This document shows, one piece after another, positions 12,999 through 24,833 of a DNA stretch of 64,000 bases. A program made the translations under genes and the position numbers. The DNA comes from Capitella teleta (Eukaryota > Annelida > Polychaeta > Capitellidae): the NCBI GenBank assembly GCA_000328365.1, contig KB292163.1, positions 13,614-77,613 of the forward strand, given 5' to 3'. Under the pieces are notes generated by a model that did no database searches, was not told the origin of the DNA, and saw only the letters and a program-made list of their open reading frames with translations. The stretch's first letter is position 1, and each line of letters begins with the position of its first letter.

Positions 12999-13196
12999 GT
13001 AGCCCCTCAGTGCAGAGCCTCACATGTGGCTGGCTATTATTGATTTTTCCCTCACCATGGCAACATGCATGAAGCTGCAGCTGAGTACAATGCATGAGCC
13101 AGAGCAATATTGGGCTGCAGCTAGCAGTAGCAGCATTGGTAGCAATATGCATGAGTCATTCTGCTGGCCACAGCATCAGACACAAGCATAGCAATC
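12999..13196 (+). promoter_or_regulatory. conserved cassette upstream block, V2
   Basis: It has the E-box CACATGTG, an RFX X-box-like CTCACCATGGCAAC at 13051-13064 and TGAGTCA at 13152-13158, 45 bp before the ATG. A 44-codon upstream reading frame (13057-13191) ends TAG five bases before the main ATG. Confidence 0.75.
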
Positions 13197-13632
13197 ATGT
13201 ACAGCATTAGAGTAGAAATGTTGAGGATATTTGCAGTGATATTGGTTGGATACAATGAAATTACATTCACAGGTGAGAATAATTGCAATACAAACGAATA
13301 GGACTGCATTGCTGTCTATCGATATTCCCCAGATGCTCTTCAGGAGGTTTGTAATGCTGAAGACTTCAATGCTCAATGTGGAAGAGGAGAGATCATTGCT
13401 ATGAAATCTGCTAATCTTGGTCGAATGAAACTTGGCAAATGTATATCTCAAGATTTTGGTCATATAGGATGCCAGCATTCTGTCATTGATAAATTGGATT
13501 CCTTGTGTTCTGCAAAAAATGAATGCAAAATGAGGAAAATTGCAAGGAAGGATTTTGAGACTTCAACATCTCATAGTCCTTGTCCTGGGGGACTAGAAGT
13601 GTACCTAGATGTTGATTATGACTGTGTCCAAG
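13197..13632 (+). CDS. variable cassette V2: signal-peptide exon plus SUEL lectin exon
   Basis: Exon 1 is 13197-13272 (76 nt), leader MYSIRVEMLRIFAVILVG. Exon 2 is 13333-13632 (300 nt), a SUEL lectin domain with ANLGR and SPC at the two family landmark sites and eight cysteines. Both exons end in phase 1 with consensus donors (CACAG|GTGAG and AAG|GTGAG). No constant exon lies before the next cassette, so the predicted partner is the CUB exon at 25053, giving a 465-residue receptor. It belongs to the B type, with V3-V6 and V9. Confidence 0.82.
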
Positions 13633-14334
13633 GTGAGATATTCTTTTTTGTTGATGCAGCAATTTCTTTGGAAACAAAGGGACCTGGATTGCTAGTTTTC
13701 GACTTTATTGATTCGAATATTTCAACTAAAATATTAACTCTTTATGATAGAAATTTTTTTGGTGTTGGTTTAGGAAACTTTGAGTTTTTCTTTTTGTTTT
13801 GGGGGTATCCTATTGATTATATTCTAAATTTTAAATAATTCTGTCTTTTAATGTTCTGACACAGGAAGATATAATAGCCTTGCAGGTTATTTGTTCTGCT
13901 CAGAATTATGAAATTTATCCTCCAGGAAATGTCTTAATTCTAATATTGTATATTTTGGTGTGGCAATATAATTAGTGGGCAATACCTTTTTGCTCATTAT
14001 GATACGTGGTTATCAAATCTCGCATTCCATCACTTAGTATTGCTGAATTAAGTACAACACGTAATATCTGAATTTTCTATTGATATATTTATTGTATTTG
14101 AACCTTTTATTAATAATGACCAGACACAATGAAAAAAATTTGATATCAGCTATCGTTTGCTAAGTAAAATTTAATTGTGGAATCACATATCTGGATATTT
14201 GACAGCTACACATTCATTTGATCAGTGTGATGGATGTGTAAATAGGAAATCATTCACTGAACTTGAAGTAAATTATTTCATCTTGCCATCTTGATGCAAT
14301 TGAAACTACCCAATATATCTAGGTTTAGTATCAT

Positions 14335-15031
14335 TTAAAGGGATGGGGAACTGAATTTTAAGTGATGTTCTATTGATCCATAGCACCAATTGATAGCATT
14401 CCATGCCAAAAACACCATGCCTGGATGCAAGTGTAAGGAAATAATGCATTCCGAATATCGGGGTTAGCATTGCGCCTATGGGAGAATGGCTTCCATTACG
14501 AAGTATAGGAGGCAAACGTCAGCTGAGGGCTTGCCGTGATTGGTCCCGTTCCCCTCGTGAAGCTATCGATTTCAGCCAATCAGAGCAGATCATCTTCACC
14601 ATAAAAGAACATCTTTGTTGTTTACGAAACGAAAGCGCATGCGTGGTGCACTCTGGCTGACCTTTTTACTGTTTCAGGATGAGAAACCATGGTAGGTGTC
14701 CTAGAAAATCGCTTGTTAAAATAAGAAAAATAGGGGGAAAAAAAAAAATTTGCGCCTGACTGGTGGCAAAATGATTATTCTATTTCCGAAAATAAAATAA
14801 AGAAATATCCAGGGGTTTAGTTGCAGGACACGCTGATATGACGAGGCCCATTGTAAAAGATGGGGAACTCGGTGTTTCATCACAGCTCCTGACGTCACGC
14901 CTAGTTAGCAATATATCTCCCGCAAAATCGTTAGTGATGATATTTCTTGTGTTGGCCAGGCATAGGAATAATTTTTGGTGCATCAAATAACGACTCAAAG
15001 TCCATTTTTAACTAGTTCTCCCTCCCTTTAA
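14335..15031. mobile_element. MITE with TTAAAGGGA-type inverted ends
   Basis: The left end reads TTAAAGGGATGGGGAACT; the right end read on the other strand is TTAAAGGGAGGGAGAACT. Between them there is no transposase frame. It sits between V2 and V3. Target duplication is not clear. Confidence 0.55.
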
Positions 15032-15348
15032 TCAATCTTAAGTTCAACTATTCATTAACTTTTTTCACAATTATTTGACCTTGAGATTTTAAAACTCTTA
15101 AGGATTGCTTAGATTCTGGCATTGATGTTCCAGTGCAGTTCAAATTTTAGAGCAGCAGTATATGCACAGCTTTTAAAACCTTGACATGTTCTGCAACCCG
15201 TCACTTGCTATGTTTAGTGGTACAGTTGTACGTTTAAAATAACATAATAATATATAACCTCTTAAAATAGCAATTTATTTCACTAGATTGGTGGTACCAG
15301 AGGTTAATTCACAATTCCATTTCGAATTTCATATCATCCCTCACTTAT

Positions 15349-15549
15349 GTAGCCCCCCAGTGTAGAGCCTCATATGTGGCTGGCTATTATTGATTTTTCC
15401 CTCACCATGGCAACATGCATGAAGCTGCAGTTGAGTACAATGCATGAGCCAGAGCAATATTGGGCTGCAGCTAGCAGCAGCAACAGCATTCGTAGCAATA
15501 TACATGAGTCATTCTGCTGGCCACAGCATCAGACACAAGCATAGCAAAC
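15349..15549 (+). promoter_or_regulatory. conserved cassette upstream block, V3
   Basis: X-box-like CTCACCATGGCAAC at 15401-15414 and TGAGTCA at 15505-15511, again 45 bp before the ATG. The E-box is changed to CATATGTG. The upstream reading frame (15407-15544) is kept, one codon longer than in V2. Confidence 0.75.
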
Positions 15550-15987
15550 ATGGACAGCATTGGAGTAGAAATGTTTAGGCTATTTGCAGTGATATTGGTT
15601 GGATACAATGTAATTACGTTCACAGGTGAGAGTAATTGCAATAAGAAAGAATATGACTGCATTGCCGTTTGTTGATTTTTTTCTCAGATGCTCTTCAGGA
15701 GGTCTGTAATGCTGAGGACTTCAATGCTCAATGTGGGAGAAGAGAGATCATAATCATGAAATCGGCTTATTTTGGCAGAATGAGACTTGGAAATTGCATC
15801 ACAATGGACTTGGGGTATCTAGGTTGTCAGTATTCTGTGGTTGGCAAGTTAGACATCTTGTGCTCTGCAAAAACGGAATGCAGAATGAGGAAGATAGTAA
15901 CCAAAGATTTTGAGGATTCAAGTAGCTCCAATCCTTGCCCAGATGGACTAGAATTGTACTTAGAGGCTGATTATGAGTGTGTCAAAG
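15550..15987 (+). CDS. variable cassette V3: signal-peptide exon plus SUEL lectin exon
   Basis: Exon 1 is 15550-15625 (76 nt), leader MDSIGVEMFRLFAVILVG. Exon 2 is 15688-15987 (300 nt), a SUEL lectin domain with AYFGR and NPC at the landmark sites, closest of the array to the canonical YGR and DPC. Both exons are phase 1 at the 3' side. The intron between them is 62 bp. The next acceptors in the same phase are the lectin exons of later cassettes and the constant CUB exon at 25053. Confidence 0.82.
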
Positions 15988-16496
15988 GTACGTTACCTGT
16001 TGCAGTTGCAGACCTGAGCTCAACGTATGGAAACTTTGAATATGATTGAATCACTGGTGTGTACAAACAGTCCCGACTGCTCCTGCTTATCAAGATCAGC
16101 TAATTGGGTTACAACGGGTCTTGTCATTTTATTATTTTCAGGTGGCGCACATTATAGCGCAATTGAGAAATGCTCGCCTTCTGCTGTTACAGAACCAGCA
16201 CCGAGTCAATTGCTTTGTGTAGGCATTTTTTGTTATAAGTTTTGCATTTATGAGAATGAAACTTTATATTTGTTGCCAAAAATTGAAGTTTGAGTTGGAA
16301 ATTAGTGAATCAGATTACTTTGTTCACTTAGCATTCTGACAGATCCGTCCCCCAAGCATTGAGTGAGATAATTTTGGCAGTCAGATCAATAAAACTTGGA
16401 TTAATGAGGTCTGAGTATCCCACTCTATATTAAAATCTAAATATATAATTTTAAATGATAGAATTAAATGGGTTTTGATTGCTTCTTTAATGTAAT

Positions 16497-16580
16497 TGAG
16501 GAATCAGTAATTGATATCTGATAGTCCTTGCCCTGGTGATCTGGGTTCTACCTGGAAGCAGAATATGAATGTGTGAATGT
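16497..16580 (+). pseudogene. relic of a lectin exon 3' end
   Basis: GATAGTCCTTGCCCTGGTGA followed by CTACCTGGAAGCAG and TATGAATGTGTG matches the last ~80 bp of the B-type lectin exons (compare V4 at 18080-18155). The rest of the exon, the donor and a nearby upstream block are missing, and the frame is not kept. It is the remnant of a lost cassette between V3 and V4. Confidence 0.7.
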
Positions 16581-16599
16581 ATGGGCTCTCATTTTCCAA

Positions 16600-17520
16600 C
16601 TATATCCTCTGATCTTTAGCATTGAGCAATTTGAGTTCCTTATTAAAACTATCATTAATTATTGCATAGTTGCATGGCTTTCACACCTGCCAGTATATCT
16701 GTTGATAAATGTTTTAGTGGCCCTTGAAGTCAACTTTTCATAACTTATTCAAAACCTATAAGTGTGACCCGCCAATTAATTGTAATAGACCCTCTGTTTG
16801 ACCTGTAGTCATCATGAATTATTTTAACGAGCAAAAAGTGCTAATTAGTGGTTGTTTCATGATTTTAGTTAAGGTACATACCTGTATGCGTTTTTTCAAT
16901 AAATCATTCATAAAGCATCACTGTAAAGAGCGGAAGCAGAGCTTTCTATCGTTAGTTTTCACAAGATTCTGTGTTTACAAATTATGTAGCCATAATGAAA
17001 GGTGTATACAATGGGTCATAGCTCGGGTTATGCTGCTAACTCTGAGAGACGCTCCGTTACCATGGCAACGAGGTAAAGGTAATTACCAGCTTTCTGAATA
17101 TACGGAAAGGTTAGAAATTTTATTTCAAGACTTTAGACTGATTTCGTCGTGGAGGGTCACTATTATATCATAAAATACTATGATTATATTATCTCTGATA
17201 TTGATGATGTCTCCTGAATCTTTATGGTTCATTTAACATGTCCAAAGCTGTCCTATCATTGTCAATTTCAGACCAGTTTCGCCAAATACAAGCTGAGCAT
17301 TTCATATCCTTCTTGAATTATTTCCCTAAAACAGAAACTTAATTCATCAAATCAAGCTTTTTGATCGCTGGAAATTTGATAAGGGAACCATAGCATTCAG
17401 TGTATATTGCCAATGTCTGCCAGTACACTGTCTAGGCTGAAGGCCATTGAAATTTATCAAATCATTTCACATTATTCATATATAAATATATAATCATTTT
17501 ACATATTACCAGATTCCTGA
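16600..17520. other. non-coding spacer between V3 and V4
   Basis: No exon, RNA gene or clear repeat was recognised here. The inter-cassette spacers at 18160-19430, 20080-21460 and 22110-24110 are similar, AT-rich and apparently made of decayed sequence. Confidence 0.4.
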
Positions 17521-17524
17521 AAAG

Positions 17525-17719
17525 TGTAGACCCCCAGTGTAGAGCCTCACATGTGGCTGGCTATTATTGATTTTTCCCTCACCATGCCAACATGCATGAA
17601 GGTGCAGCTGAGTACAATGAGCCAGAGCAATATTGGGCTGCAGCTAGCAGCAGCAGCATTGGTAGCAATATGCATGAGTCATTCTGCTGCCCACAGCATC
17701 AGACACAAGCAAAGCAATC
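17525..17719 (+). promoter_or_regulatory. conserved cassette upstream block, V4
   Basis: E-box CACATGTG, a variant X-box-like CTCACCATGCCAAC at 17578-17591, and TGAGTCA at 17675-17681, 45 bp before the ATG. A 4-bp loss in the ATGCATGAG repeat shifts the upstream reading frame. Confidence 0.75.
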
Positions 17720-18157
17720 ATGGCCAGCATTGGAGTAGAAATGATGAGGCTATTTGCAGTGATATTGGTTGGCTTCAATGAAATTACATCCACAGGTGGG
17801 AGTTGATAAAATGCACAGTATTTCTTTAGATATTACTATCTTGCTTTCAATCCTCAGATGCTCTTCAGGAAGTCTGTAATGCAAAGGACTTCAATGCTCA
17901 ATGTGGAAGAGGAGAGATAATTGTTATGAAATCTGCTAATCTTGGCCGAATGAGGCTCGGAAATTGTGTTACTCAGGACTTCGGATATCTTGGTTGCCAA
18001 AGCTCAGTAATTAGCAGACTTGACACTGTATGCACTGGAAAGAATGAGTGTAGAATGAGAAAAATTGCCAAGGAGGATTTTGAGGATACAGTAATTGATA
18101 GTCCGTGCCCTGGTGATCTTGGGGTCTATTTGGAAGCTGACTATGAGTGTGTAAAAG
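17720..18157 (+). CDS. variable cassette V4: signal-peptide exon plus SUEL lectin exon
   Basis: Exon 1 is 17720-17795 (76 nt), leader MASIGVEMMRLFAVILVG. Exon 2 is 17858-18157 (300 nt), a SUEL lectin domain with ANLGR and SPC. Both end in phase 1. Intron 1 is very similar to that of V5 and V6, showing that these three arose by recent tandem duplication of the whole unit rather than of the exon alone. Confidence 0.82.
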
Positions 18158-19434
18158 GTATGATTTATTGTATTCCATCGCTCTTATTTTCTGTATCCTC
18201 TTATCTATGGCATTGAATTACCTTTAATATAATTAATAATTTTTTTGTCATGGAATGTAGTCAAAGTCAATTGTATCATCACTTTTGCCGAAGCTTATGA
18301 CTAAGTTTATTATAATCACAATGTTACTGATAATCTTTCATGGATCATTGCACCCTACTGGAACCCTAGGTGGGCTAACAAAGCGGCAGAGTTGATCCTT
18401 ATGAATATTTATGAGAATGGGTTGTCTTCATTGGTAGGTTCATAATCTTGAGGTCATTTTCATGGCTGCATGTCTGGAATAAAAAATAAATAAACAGGAG
18501 GTTACCTATTTCTATCTCACATTTGGGATGGGCAGATATCCGAATCTGGTATCGGGGTATCCGGGCTCTCAACAGGATATCCGGTATTCGGGAATTTTCC
18601 CACAGATATTAGATAAGGTAGTTTTGAAATAACCATAATATTCATTTATCGCCCGAGACTGAAAAATCTCTTCTAAGAGCCTTTGAACATAAATAAATGC
18701 CAATCCAGGTCTGTTTTAAGTAAGCCTTTGTGTAAACTAAATGGCGTCAGTCTGTCGCCACCGATTGATTGATTGAGTTTGGTTGATCTTCAATTATACA
18801 CCCGACGAAGACGCAGCTTGAATCACCTTCTGACTCACTGGATATCAAATTCAGTCCTGAATGTCAAGAATCCTCTCTTTACATATTGAGTTATATAAAC
18901 TACATTACCAGACCAGGTGCTGTGTGCAATGGTCTGGAAGTATCCAGGATGAAGAATCCTTGAGATTTATCAATAAGAGTAGAGGGGAGCCTCATTCAAA
19001 GGCTTCTAATTTAATGTAAAACCCAATCATGCTCATGCACCATTGCCATGTCTACGAATCCCTGGCTAATCACTCAAGAGCTGCCTGTTTCTCTAGGAGC
19101 ATGGAATTGTTTTTAAAAGGCAAAATAAAGCAGTGATTGCCTTATTGACCATATTATTTTGCCCTTTTTTAAACCAGCTCATATGTATCTCTTGATCCAA
19201 GGGGATCCAGTTGATTAACATGCTTTTTCTAAGAATTTAGGTTTTTGGTTGGCTGGGAACGACTAGTGACAAGTGTCATGCCATCTCAGGATGATAATGC
19301 TAGCCACACTCCTGCCACTTTTCCCTTGAACAGCTCTGGAAACTTTGATGATTTTCGGTGTAAAGAACTGCTTTACAGTTTGATTTTTCACTCTTGTTTT
19401 AAGGCATATTCATAATGCATCAGATTTCTGTAAA

Positions 19435-19639
19435 GTGTAGCTCCCCAGTGCAGAGCCTCACATGTGGCTGGCTATTATTGATTTTTTTTCCTCACCATGG
19501 CTGCATGCAGGAAGCTGCAGCTGAGTACAATGCATGAGCCAGAGCAATATTGGGCAGCAGCTAGCAGCAGCAGCAGCAGAGGTAGCAATATGCATGAGTC
19601 ATTCTGCTGGCCACAGCATCAGACACAAGCATAGCAATC
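19435..19639 (+). promoter_or_regulatory. conserved cassette upstream block, V5
   Basis: E-box CACATGTG and TGAGTCA at 19595-19601, 45 bp before the ATG. The X-box-like site is changed to CTCACCATGGCTGC at 19491-19504. The CAG/AGC run is longer than in V2. Confidence 0.75.
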
Positions 19640-20077
19640 ATGGACAGCATTGGAGTAGAGGTGTTGAGGCTATTTGCAGTGATATTGGTTGGCTTCAATG
19701 AAATTACATCCACAGGTGGGGGTTGATCAAAAGCACAGCATTTCTTTAGATGTTAATATTTTGCCTTCAATTCTCAGATGCTCTTCAGGAAGTCTGTAAT
19801 GCAAAGGACTTCAATGCTCAGTGTGGAAGAGGCGAGATCATTGTGATGAAATCTGCTAATCTCGGACGCATGAGGCTAGGCAAATGTATATCCCAGGGCT
19901 ATGGTCACATAGGATGTCACCATTCTGTTATAACCAAACTTGATGCTAAATGCACAGGGAAGATGGAATGTAGGATGAGAAAAATTGTGAGGGAGGATTT
20001 TGAAGATACAATACTGGATAGTCAATGCCCTAGTGAATTAGTCGTCTATCTGGAAGCAGACTATGAATGTGTGAAAG
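19640..20077 (+). CDS. variable cassette V5: signal-peptide exon plus SUEL lectin exon
   Basis: Exon 1 is 19640-19715 (76 nt), leader MDSIGVEVLRLFAVILVG. Exon 2 is 19778-20077 (300 nt), a SUEL lectin domain with ANLGR and SQC at the landmark sites. Both exons end in phase 1. Sequence is closest to V4 in exon 1 and intron 1, while the lectin differs more, mostly between the third and sixth cysteines. Confidence 0.82.
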
Positions 20078-21468
20078 GTGAGATTTTCTTTGTTTTCTGA
20101 TTGTACCTTTGAAAATACTCTCTCAATCATCATCTCATCATCATCTATTGCTGGTACAGATATACCACCTATGAATAATCCGCACAAGAACATGCTCAAT
20201 ATTTTTCTTTGCTCAGAAATTGCATTATTGTCAAGCACTGCTCGTGATCATAACCATGATTATTAAATAGATACAATTTACATTTCGAAGTCTCATATCA
20301 AAGGCAATGCTTTGGTCTGTATTTGCTTTGAGAAATCAAATTCATAAATTATGGGCCAACGATCCACTGCCAATGTTTGTAACGTAAAGAAAAAAAGGCC
20401 AACTATGAACCAAATTCAATAGATTTTGAATTGATTTTGTTTTCTTATTTCCTATATATAGTATATTATATAGCCTATTCGTCAGCGGCTATCTCAGTTC
20501 TCCGCTGATGATACTTGTATGTTAAAAACTGGAAGTTTTTCTGGCGTCAAAACCCGTGGGTATTTAAAAAAACCAACTATAATGTGCCAACATAAGGCTT
20601 CATTTCACGAATTATCAGGAATAATGAAGCAATTTGAACGACATTTTGCAATTGAAATAATGAAAGATCCCAAATCTGGTTCATTTCCAAATTTAAGTCA
20701 GGTCAAGGAGGTCAATGAGTGAGTGAGAATTTGATAATTTGTTCAATCGAGCGTTCAAGTGGTTTTATTTATAAACTGAGGATATGGTTTGTATATTTTA
20801 TTATTTAATTAGGTGGCAAAATATATTGGGATTTTAGTTTGTGTGAGTTTGTGGCTGGTATTAGCGTTCTTTATTGCCAAATTGCACAATTTTCCACGAG
20901 CGTCTGAAATTGAGCGCTGAATTCAAGATCATTTCATGTAACTTCCAGTTTTATATACAGTTGTATCTTTGTCTGTATATGAGAATATTCAGACAACATT
21001 CTGTCTATATATGATATATCTAAGTTGGGAAGTATGTGTAAATTTCCTCTCCTTGAATATTCATATTCCACTATCTAGATTTCACAACCAATTCCATATT
21101 TTGTGCATACCCATTTTTGTGGACTTATCCAGTTTATTACAATAAATCAATGACATGGCTGTTGACCATGCTGGATTCAATATATCCTGTTTGTATTCAG
21201 CATGGCAGTTTTTCTTCCCAGACTGTATTTTTATATTCAGTTTTTTTCTCTCTCCCAACAATGAAGATCAGCTTCTGTCATACCCATGATCGTATCCATG
21301 GTTCAATAATATAGATTTGTTTTTATGGCTTTCCATGCCAACATGGAACTGTTCAGTATTGTATGTGGTAGAGATCATGATCATTTACTTCCCACCTGAC
21401 AGCCGGATTATTTATTATACTGTGGAAATTTTCTCCTTCCAATTTCTCTCTTGATCACGTTTTTGCAA

Positions 21469-21670
21469 GTGTAGCTCCCCAGTGTAGAGCCTCACATGTG
21501 GCTGGCTATTATTGATTTTCCCTCACCATGGCAACATGCATGAAGCTGCAGCTGAGTACAATGCATGAGCCAGAGCAATATTGGGCTGCAGCTAGCAGCA
21601 GCAGCAGCAGAGGTAGCAATATGCATGAGTCATTCTGCTGGCCACAGCATCAGACACAAGCAAAGCAATC
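21469..21670 (+). promoter_or_regulatory. conserved cassette upstream block, V6
   Basis: E-box CACATGTG, X-box-like CTCACCATGGCAAC at 21522-21535, and TGAGTCA at 21626-21632, 45 bp before the ATG. The upstream reading frame lacks the usual TAG and overlaps the main ATG. Confidence 0.75.
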
Positions 21671-22108
21671 ATGGCCAGCATTGGAGTAGAAATGATGAGG
21701 CTATTTGCAGTGATATTGGTTGGCTTCAGTGAGATTACATCCACAGGTAGGAGTTGATAAAATGCACAGTATTTCTTTAGATATTAATATCTTGCCTTCA
21801 ATCCTCAGATGCTTTTCAGGAAGTCTGTAATGCAAAGGACTTCCATGCTCAATGTGGAAGAGGAGAGATCATTACAATGAATTCAGCCAATCTGGGACGA
21901 ATGAGATTAGGAACATGTTTGTCAACCAATCTTGGGTACTTAGGGTGTCATTCATCTGTTATTAGCAAATTAGACACATTGTGCACAGGGAAGTTTGAGT
22001 GTAGGATGAGAAAAATAGCCAAGCAAGATTTTGGTGACTCAATATCCACTAATTCGTGTCCCGATGGATTGGAACTCTATCTGGAGGCTGATTATGAATG
22101 TGTTCAAG
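21671..22108 (+). CDS. variable cassette V6: signal-peptide exon plus SUEL lectin exon
   Basis: Exon 1 is 21671-21746 (76 nt), leader MASIGVEMMRLFAVILVG. Exon 2 is 21809-22108 (300 nt), a SUEL lectin domain with ANLGR and NSC. Both exons end in phase 1 with consensus donors. It is the last B-type cassette of the left cluster, 2.2 kb before V7. Confidence 0.82.
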
Positions 22109-22839
22109 GTGAGCTTTGTGTTCTCTGCTGTGTAATTCCCTTAATATGTTTTGATTCTGTGACTATGATGCAGATGTCCTCCCTACATGCTCTTCATGTC
22201 TGTGTTGAGTTCTCCTATTTTGTTATTATATTTTTATTTTTTCAGTAATGATATTTCTATCACAAGTTGACTGAAAACCATTTGACATGCTTCAAACATA
22301 GCTTGATATTTCATCGATTGCTATTTCTCCCCTGCAGGCAGCTTGCTTTAATAATATCTCTTGATAGGTTTCAGTAATTGGCATATTTTTAATAATGTGG
22401 ACATATCAGTTTCCTGCTGTTTCCTTCAGTACTAAACATAAAACTTGAAAGTTTAAAAGTCAATGTGACATTACTTTTGTATATTTTTGTGGTGTGATTG
22501 CTAGCATGATACACCTAAATATTTTAAACAATACACTTTGTTGAGCTTCGTGTTATTCAGATGTTACTAGTCCTTTTTTTATAACTTTTTATTGGTTTGG
22601 GAGCTAGAAACTTAACTTTTTATAATCTGATGAATATTCATGTAGCTATTTAGATGTGTTATCCATTATTCATAGATAGGCATGTTTTGTATGCCTGTTT
22701 GCCTCAGTCCTTCAGCAAAAAAAATAAATATATAATTTTGTTTTGCATAATTGCATTTCATGTGTTATGCAGTATAATCTGTACTTATTTTTTTGTCTCT
22801 TTTGTGATCAGGCTGAATATTTTTTTGTCTTAATTTTTA

Positions 22840-22861
22840 GTTGGCGTCTGCGGACGCCAAC
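22840..22861. repeat. 22-bp hairpin
   Basis: GTTGGCGTC, four bases, then GACGCCAAC: a perfect 9-bp stem with a TGCG loop, in the spacer between V6 and V7. It may be one end of a decayed MITE; a second end was not found. Confidence 0.7.
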
Positions 22862-24118
22862 CTTTGATATCCCTTCGGACACACTTCTGCGACTTGTGAT
22901 TGGACAGTCCAAATTTCTTCCAATCAGAATCGTCAAATTCATGTCAATATGCCTGCGCACTGTTACACCACAGCCGCTACGAGTTTACTACGATGAGAAC
23001 TGCATTTTTGATAACAATCATCATTTCATCATAACGATTCTCTTGGTTGCAGTCATAATGGTACTCTTAACCCACGATACGGTCAGGGTTTCTCTGTTAC
23101 GCATGTCGTTAGGCCACAAACTCACAATGTTATCGTCTTCCCCCTGATGTGACGTTATGTTATTTAGACCATTCATTATTTGTGTTCAAAATCTGGTGAA
23201 CATTGATCGTAAGAACCTCTTAAAAACATTTGAATTTGCATTTTATTTCTAATTAACCAGGTAATCAAAACGTTTCATATAAAATATTTGCTATTTACTG
23301 AACGCGGTAACCATCATGGTAATATACGGATTGTGACTAAAACGCGGAGTCTAAGAAGTACGGATTGCTGGCGAAATTAAGTACTGACAGCATTCCAGTA
23401 CACCACTGATTAATGTGTGTTGGTTTTTTGCGTGTTCCATGATTCCTTTGTTAGAATCCTTGTCGTTAGATTTCAGAGTAACAGAATCGTTGACATTTCA
23501 TATTTAGCTGGTTTAAGAACATATCATGGCATCGACATCGACTTCATCCTCATCAGGCTCTAGCCTTGTTTTTTATTCATACATACTTTATATTTTCATA
23601 ATCGTTCTTGTTACCTTGGTATTGCTTAGCCATGAAATGTTCTCCACATACATTTATGATATCACCTATAACCATGATCCATCTGTTTGATAAAATCACT
23701 TCCTTTACCTCATAAATCACTATTTTCCCAATATATACGTCATTCTATATATCATTAGTACTACAATTGTAATTTTCAACTATATGGTGTTTCACTATGT
23801 GTCCTTTGATCTTATATTCATTTATATTCATAAAATGCTTTCACTTAACGCCAACGTTTAGTTCAAATACTTGTTCCCTTTACTTTTCCGCATTCAAAAG
23901 GAAGTGTACCCGTTAACTTTCAAAATATTTTCTTCAAATATGATAGTGATGACAAAATATGCTTATAAATTTATAATTTCTCATTTCTCATATCAAATTG
24001 CTTAGAATTTAGCATTAGAAATGGATTTTGTTTTATATATGTTTCTGTACCTATAGTTATCCAATTTTTCCTTTTTAGTCGCTCATTCCATCCCTTGGTT
24101 TTGATCAGTCCTTGCTAG

Positions 24119-24320
24119 TATAGCCCCCCAGTGTAGAGCCTCAAATGTGGCTGGCTATTATTGATTTTTCCCTCACTATGGCAACATGCATGAAGCTGCA
24201 GCTGAGTACAATGCATGAGCCAGAGCAATATTGGGCTGCAGCTAGCAGCAGCAGCAGCATTGGTAGCACTATGCATGAGTCATTCTGCTGGCCACAGCAT
24301 TAGACACAAGCATAGCAATC
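24119..24320 (+). promoter_or_regulatory. conserved cassette upstream block, V7
   Basis: E-box changed to CAAATGTG, X-box-like CTCACTATGGCAAC at 24172-24185 and TGAGTCA at 24276-24282, 45 bp before the ATG. Confidence 0.75.
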
Positions 24321-24747
24321 ATGGACAGCACTGGAATAACAAAGAGGAATTTAATTTTTGTGTTTGTTTTAATATTTCTATGTGAACAGTCTTCAGGTAT
24401 GTTCAGTTTTGCATAGGAGAGATTTAAATGTGAATGCTCTTTCACAGGAGATGTGCAAGAGACATGCACTGGACACAATTTCAGTGCACAGTGTGGGAGA
24501 GAGGAAATAATTCTCATGGAGCGAGCTGCATTTGGTCGAATGAAGCTAGGAAAATGCATTCGTACTGAGTTTGGCCATTTAGGATGTCAGCAGGATGTTG
24601 TTTCAAAGTTTGATGCTTTGTGTTCGGGAAAGAATAGTTGCACTATGCAGAGGATTATAAGACAAGACTTTGGCATTGTCTCATCTCATAATGGATGTCC
24701 AGGAGAGCTAGAGTTGTACTTAGAAACTGACTACAAGTGTGTTAGAG
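24321..24747 (+). CDS. variable cassette V7 (constant-proximal): signal-peptide exon plus SUEL lectin exon
   Basis: Exon 1 is 24321-24396 (76 nt), with leader MDSTGITKRNLIFVFVLIFL, unlike the B-type leaders. Exon 2 is 24448-24747 (300 nt), a SUEL lectin domain with AAFGR and NGC. Both end in phase 1. The constant CUB exon begins 305 bp later, so for V7 the joining to the constant exons is the plain next splice, which anchors the model for the other cassettes. V8 in the mirror cluster differs from it at only three residues of the lectin domain. C-type. Confidence 0.88.
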
Positions 24748-24833
24748 GTCTGTTTTTTATTTTGAAAACTACAATAGGGTTTATAGGAATCTTGCATATG
24801 TTAACAAAAGATCACAACCTATAGGCAGTACAG

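Noticed and set aside
22743-23147. 134-residue frame between V6 and V7
   Set aside because: No recognisable domain, no splice context and biased composition; probably chance in decayed repeat sequence.
9491-24320. Regularly spaced conserved blocks as a CRISPR-like or satellite array
   Set aside because: The blocks are ~200 bp, 2-4 kb apart and always followed by a leader exon, in a eukaryotic genome.
9672-24747. Each lectin unit as an independent two-exon secreted-lectin gene
   Set aside because: All lectin exons end in a consensus donor in phase 1 and have no conserved stop, and read-through tails differ and look random. The shared phase with the constant exon is better explained by splicing to it.
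9491-24747. DNA rearrangement of cassettes in the manner of V(D)J joining
   Set aside because: No consistent heptamer-nonamer-like signals were seen next to the lectin exons, and each unit already has its own promoter, leader and splice sites.
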